A stretch of 64,000 bases of DNA from assembly GCF_000494755.1 (NCBI RefSeq), contig NC_022657.1:3944001-4008000 (forward strand), read 5' to 3'. The DNA is from Amorphoplanes friuliensis DSM 7358. Its GTDB lineage: Bacteria > Actinomycetota > Actinomycetes > Mycobacteriales > Micromonosporaceae. Below, piece by piece: positions 60,700 to 64,000 of this stretch (position 1 is the stretch's first letter; every line of letters starts with the position of its first letter). The notes under the pieces were generated by a model that searched no databases, was not told the origin of the DNA, and saw only the letters and a program-made list of their open reading frames with translations. A program made the translations under genes and the position numbers.

Positions 60700-62621
60700 G
60701 CTCGTGTTCCCTTCGCGGAGTGGAGGCCCTGGGTGAGCCGGTCGAGCAGGACGCCGAGCAGCACGATGGCAAATCCGGCGGCCAGTCCCTGTCCGAAGTC
60801 CTCGCGCTGGGCGAAGCCGGTCACGACGTCGTAGCCGAGCGCACCGGCGCCGACCAGACCGCCGACGACGACCATGGCCAGCACCATGACGATGCCCTGG
60901 TTGGTGGCGAGCAGCAGACCGCCGCGGGCCATCGGCAGCTGCACCTTCCAGAGCAGCTGCCGGGGTGTGGAACCGGCCGACAGCGCCGCCTCGACGACGG
61001 TCGGCGGCACGTCGCGGACACCCCGCTCGACCAGGCGGACCACCGGCGGCACGGCGTAGATCACCGCGGCGACGATGGCGGTGAAGCGGCTGGCGCCGAA
61101 GAGCGCCACGGCCGGCAGCAGGTAGACGAACGACGGCATCGTCTGCGCCGCGTCCAGCAACGGCCGCAGCCCGCGGGCGAAGCGGTCGTGGCGGGCGCAG
61201 AGCACCCCGAGCAGGACCCCGAAGGCCATCGTGGCGACGGTGCCGACGAGCACGGTCGCGAGCGTCTGCATCGCGTGCTGCCACAGGCCCAGCCCGGAGA
61301 TCCCGGCGGCGGCGAGCGCGGCGATCACCCCGGACTTCCACCCGCTGGCGAGACTGCCGAAGACCAGCACCACCACGACGAACAGCCACCACGGTGTGGT
61401 CACCAGCACCGTCTGCAGCGGGTCCAGCAGGCCGGCGCTGATGACGTTCTTGAGGGCTTCGGTGGCGTCGTACCAGTGGAACTCGACCCAGCTGGTGATG
61501 TCGTTGACCGGGCCGGCGAAGGAGAACTGCCAGCGCTCCGGGAACTCCGAGCTCAGCGGCAGCAGGGCCAGCACGGCGGTGAGGACCAGGGCGCCGGCGA
61601 CGTACGGGAGCCTGGGGCGGCGCCCGGCGGCCTTGGTGGTGATCCGGTCGAGCACCACGGCCAGCACGACGATAGCCAGACCGGCGTCGAACGCGACACC
61701 GACGTTGACACGCTCCAGGGCCGTCACGATCGTCTGTCCCAGGCCCGGCGCGTCGATCAGCGCGGTGACGACCACCATGGACAGCGCCATCATGATCGTC
61801 TGATTGACCGCGAGCACGATCGTCGGGCGGGCCATCGGCAGGCGCACCTTGCCGAGCAGCTGCCAGCGTGTCGAGCCGAGCGCGGTGGCCGCCTCGACCG
61901 TCGTCGGTGACACCTCGGAGATGCCCAGCGCCGTGATCCGGATCGTCACCGGGATCGCGAAGATCAGGGTGGCGATCACCGCGGCCGGCTCACCGATCGA
62001 GAAGAGCAGCGTCATCGGGGCCAGATAGGCGAACGTCGGCATGATCTGCATGACGTCCAGCACCGGTTTCAGCACCGCGCCGACCGCGGGCACCCGGGCC
62101 GCGAGGATGCCGATCGGCACACCGATCAGCACCGCGAGCAGCACGGCGGACAGCGTCAGCACGAGCGTGTCGACGCTCTCCTCCCACAGGCCCAGCACGC
62201 CCAGGAAGAGGAAACCGGCCACCGCGCCGATCGCCAGCCGCCAGCCGGCGAGAACCGCTGTGAGCGCACCGACCGTCGCGACCAGACCGGTCCAGCCGAG
62301 ACCGTAGAGCAGACTCTGCACGAGCCCGACCAGCTCGACGACGCCGAGCCGCAGGTAGTTGACGCCGTACAGGAAGACCGGGCTGGTGTCGCGATTGTCG
62401 TCGACCCAGTCGCGGACACCGCTGAAGAAGCGGAACGCCCACGCGTCGGGTTCCTCCGCGGCGCCCCCGTTGCGCAAGCTCAGATAGGCGACCACGGTCG
62501 CGACCACCAGGACCGCGACGACGGTACGCCGTGACACCCGTACCTTGGGGCGGGCGGGCTCTTCCGGGCCGGAGAGCTCGGTCGTCTCCACGGCCTCGGC
62601 CGGGGCCACCGTGGCGGTCAC
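60696..62621 (-). CDS. Double glycine-betaine ABC permease (two ProW domains fused)
   Basis: 641 residues. Two complete permease domains are joined head to tail: helices around VDTLVLTLSAVLLAVLIGVP with EAA loop STRWQLLGKVRLPMARPTIV (domain 1), and AMQTLATVLVGTVATMAFGV with GSTPRQLLWKVQLPMARGGL (domain 2). Each has its own EAA docking loop, so one chain can form the whole channel. The two domains are clearly paralogous and differ in length of the N-terminal parts. The start overlaps the proV stop by 4 bases. Confidence 0.9.
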   Translation of the reverse strand: MTATVAPAEAVETTELSGPEEPARPKVRVSRRTVVAVLVVATVVAYLSLRNGGAAEEPDAWAFRFFSGVRDWVDDNRDTSPVFLYGVNYLRLGVVELVGLVQSLLYGLGWTGLVATVGALTAVLAGWRLAIGAVAGFLFLGVLGLWEESVDTLVLTLSAVLLAVLIGVPIGILAARVPAVGAVLKPVLDVMQIMPTFAYLAPMTLLFSIGEPAAVIATLIFAIPVTIRITALGISEVSPTTVEAATALGSTRWQLLGKVRLPMARPTIVLAVNQTIMMALSMVVVTALIDAPGLGQTIVTALERVNVGVAFDAGLAIVVLAVVLDRITTKAAGRRPRLPYVAGALVLTAVLALLPLSSEFPERWQFSFAGPVNDITSWVEFHWYDATEALKNVISAGLLDPLQTVLVTTPWWLFVVVVLVFGSLASGWKSGVIAALAAAGISGLGLWQHAMQTLATVLVGTVATMAFGVLLGVLCARHDRFARGLRPLLDAAQTMPSFVYLLPAVALFGASRFTAIVAAVIYAVPPVVRLVERGVRDVPPTVVEAALSAGSTPRQLLWKVQLPMARGGLLLATNQGIVMVLAMVVVGGLVGAGALGYDVVTGFAQREDFGQGLAAGFAIVLLGVLLDRLTQGLHSAKGTRA

Positions 62622-63652
62622 GCCGGCACCTGCGGCCGGTGCCCGATCAACGCCGGCACGAGCTGCTCGGCGTCGACGACACCGAGCACCTCGTCACCGT
62701 CGACGACCCGGATGGCGTGAGCGGAGCGCAGCACCCGCGGGACCGCGTCGCGGATCACCGTGCCGGCCGGGAACGGCTGGTCCTCGATCTCCTCGTCGTC
62801 CTTCGCCGGGCGCACGATCCACCGGACGCTGAGCACGTCCGCGCGCGGCACCTCCGACACGAAGTCCGAGACGTACTTGTCCGCCGGGGCGCCGACGAGC
62901 TCCTCGGGGGTGCCGACCTGGACCAGCTCACCGTCGCGCATGACCGCGATGTGGTCACCCAGAGACAACGCCTCGGCCAGGTCGTGCGTGATGAAGACCA
63001 TCGTCTTGCCGACCTCGGCGTGCAGGCGGCGCACCTCGGCCTGCATGTCCCGGCGGATCAGCGGGTCCAGCGCACTGAACGGCTCGTCGAAGAGCAGCAC
63101 GGCCGGGTCGGTGGCCAGCGCGCGGGCCAGGCCGACCCGCTGCTGCATGCCGCCCGATAGCTGGTGCGGATATTGGTGCTCGTGGCCGTCGAGACCGACC
63201 AGGGACAGCACCTCACCGGCCCGGGCGTGCCGGTCCGCCTTCGACATGCCCTGGATCTCCAGGCCGTACGCGATGTTGTCGACGACCTCGCGGTGGGGCA
63301 GCAGGCCGAAGTGCTGGAAGACCATCGCGACGCCGTGGCGGCGCAGCTCGCGCAGCCGCCGCGGGTTCATCTCGCGGACCGATTCACCGTTGATCCGGAC
63401 CTCGCCGCTGGTCGGCTCGATCAGGCGGGTCAGGCAGCGCACCAGGGTGGACTTGCCGCTGCCGGAGAGGCCCATCACGACGAACACCTCGCCGGGGGCG
63501 ACGTCGAAGCTCACGTCCTTGACGGCGGCCAGGCAGCCGGTCTGCGCTCGCAGGTCCGCGCGCGACAGGTCGGCGAGCGGGGTGCCGACGATGCGGTCCG
63601 GCTTCGGACCGAACACCTTCCACAGGTGCTCGACGGCGATGGTGGGTGTCAT
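62618..63652 (-). CDS. proV: Glycine betaine/proline ABC transporter ATP-binding protein
   Basis: 344 residues. Walker A GLSGSGKST, Q-loop MVFQHFGLLPHREV, signature LSGGMQQRVGLARAL, Walker B VLLFDEPFSALDPL, H-loop THDLAEALSLGD. The N-terminal extension with the RADLRAQTGCLAAVKDV motif is typical of ProV/OpuAA. The C-terminus holds only one CBS-like half (AIRVVDGDEVLGVVDAEQLV), so the osmotic-sensing CBS pair is incomplete; the transporter may serve catabolism rather than osmoprotection. Confidence 0.92.
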   Translation of the reverse strand: MTPTIAVEHLWKVFGPKPDRIVGTPLADLSRADLRAQTGCLAAVKDVSFDVAPGEVFVVMGLSGSGKSTLVRCLTRLIEPTSGEVRINGESVREMNPRRLRELRRHGVAMVFQHFGLLPHREVVDNIAYGLEIQGMSKADRHARAGEVLSLVGLDGHEHQYPHQLSGGMQQRVGLARALATDPAVLLFDEPFSALDPLIRRDMQAEVRRLHAEVGKTMVFITHDLAEALSLGDHIAVMRDGELVQVGTPEELVGAPADKYVSDFVSEVPRADVLSVRWIVRPAKDDEEIEDQPFPAGTVIRDAVPRVLRSAHAIRVVDGDEVLGVVDAEQLVPALIGHRPQVPA

Positions 63653-63662
63653 GGTCGGGGCC

Positions 63663-64000
63663 TCACTGTTCGGGCGGTGGGTGTTCCTGAGTCCGTGCGA
63701 GCCCCTCGGCGACCAGGTCGGCCGCCCGCTCGCCGATCATGAGCACGGCGACCACCGGGTTGACGGAGGGCATCGTCGGGAACACCGAGGCGTCGGCGAT
63801 GCGGACGTTGGTGCACCCGCGCAGCCGCAACTCCGGGTCGACGACCGCCAGATCATCGCTGATCGCACCCATCCGGCACGTGCCCGCCGGGTGATACACC
63901 GTGTGAGCAGCCGCCCTCCCGTACGCGGAGAGCTCCTCGTCGGTCTGCAGGTGCGGCCCGGGGGCGATCTCCCGCGCGATCCACGACTTGAACGGCTCGG
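63663..64000 (-). CDS. GMC oxidoreductase, choline dehydrogenase/oxidase-like, C-terminal part
   Basis: The C-terminal 112 or so codons of a gene running past the right edge. AYGRAAAHTVYHPAGTCRMG holds the catalytic His and the family's HPAGTCRMG motif, and NVRIADASVFPTMPSVNPVV the second signature of GMC flavoenzymes (His/Asn replaced in the usual pattern NPN). Upstream of a betaine importer it probably oxidises choline to glycine betaine via the aldehyde. It ends 10 bases before proV. Other alcohol substrates remain possible. Confidence 0.8.
   Translation of the reverse strand, partial: EPFKSWIAREIAPGPHLQTDEELSAYGRAAAHTVYHPAGTCRMGAISDDLAVVDPELRLRGCTNVRIADASVFPTMPSVNPVVAVLMIGERAADLVAEGLARTQEHPPPEQ

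Noticed and set aside
1..64000. tRNA, rRNA, CRISPR, insertion sequence or prophage genes
   Set aside because: No cloverleaf, regular spaced repeat array, transposase or phage protein was seen on either strand by eye; a tRNA scan would settle any missed case.

Overview
The window is high-GC DNA (third codon positions almost all G or C) with GTG and TTG starts, twin-arginine exported proteins, a SARP-type regulator and many LacI and ABC-transporter genes. This points to a filamentous actinomycete. An Actinoplanes-like member of the Micromonosporaceae would fit, since a chemotaxis receptor suggests a motile stage, but the genus is an inference. Genes are packed tightly, often with 4-base start/stop overlaps. 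No rRNA, tRNA, CRISPR array or insertion sequence was seen, and no gene-free stretch exceeds 300 bases.

Layout. Positions 1-8553 hold mixed single genes: secreted proteins, an S15-type peptidase, a beta-lactamase-fold hydrolase, a DUF6461-like protein, a PhoX-like Tat protein, a DksA-type zinc finger and a chemotaxis receptor. Positions 8659-12749 are a carbohydrate ABC-import operon. Positions 12872-21787 hold a broken membrane-protein gene, a secreted M1 aminopeptidase with an inserted domain, a saccharopine-dehydrogenase-like reductase, a TPR-GGDEF protein, an SDR, a DUF6910-like protein, an acyltransferase and a zinc ribbon. Positions 21776-35192 hold two neighbouring LacI-controlled catabolic units with the same AAGCGCTT operator core: one encodes a Gfo/Idh/MocA dehydrogenase, a DUF993 protein and a TIM-barrel isomerase; the other a Liv-type ABC importer, a LamG protein and a secreted PQQ-type sugar dehydrogenase.

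The most interesting region is 36213-50236, which looks like an undescribed ribosomal-peptide (RiPP) gene cluster. It contains a stand-alone PqqD-like recognition protein, an HExxH peptide-modification enzyme, a 61-residue cysteine-free precursor with a very strong ribosome binding site and a following hairpin, two PLP enzymes (fold types III and I), a heterodimeric ABC exporter whose two nucleotide-binding domains are degenerate in complementary ways, a PqqD-domain/arginase fusion retaining all six manganese ligands, a tandem GNAT, a divergently placed full-length LanB dehydratase without any LanC, and a SARP activator. The operon promoter and the lanB promoter carry the same tandem CTGCAAC heptamers spaced 11 bp apart, as expected for SARP binding, which ties the two transcription units together.

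Positions 50257-64000 hold a DUF5709 protein, a lipase-like hydrolase, and a long minus-strand operon for choline/glycine-betaine use: a GMC oxidoreductase (cut by the window end), an ABC betaine importer with a double permease, dimethylglycine oxidase, monomeric sarcosine oxidase and a Rieske betaine-type monooxygenase. It runs on with overlapping genes into a DUF309 protein and a GH36 alpha-galactosidase. Together these enzymes could take choline stepwise to glycine.
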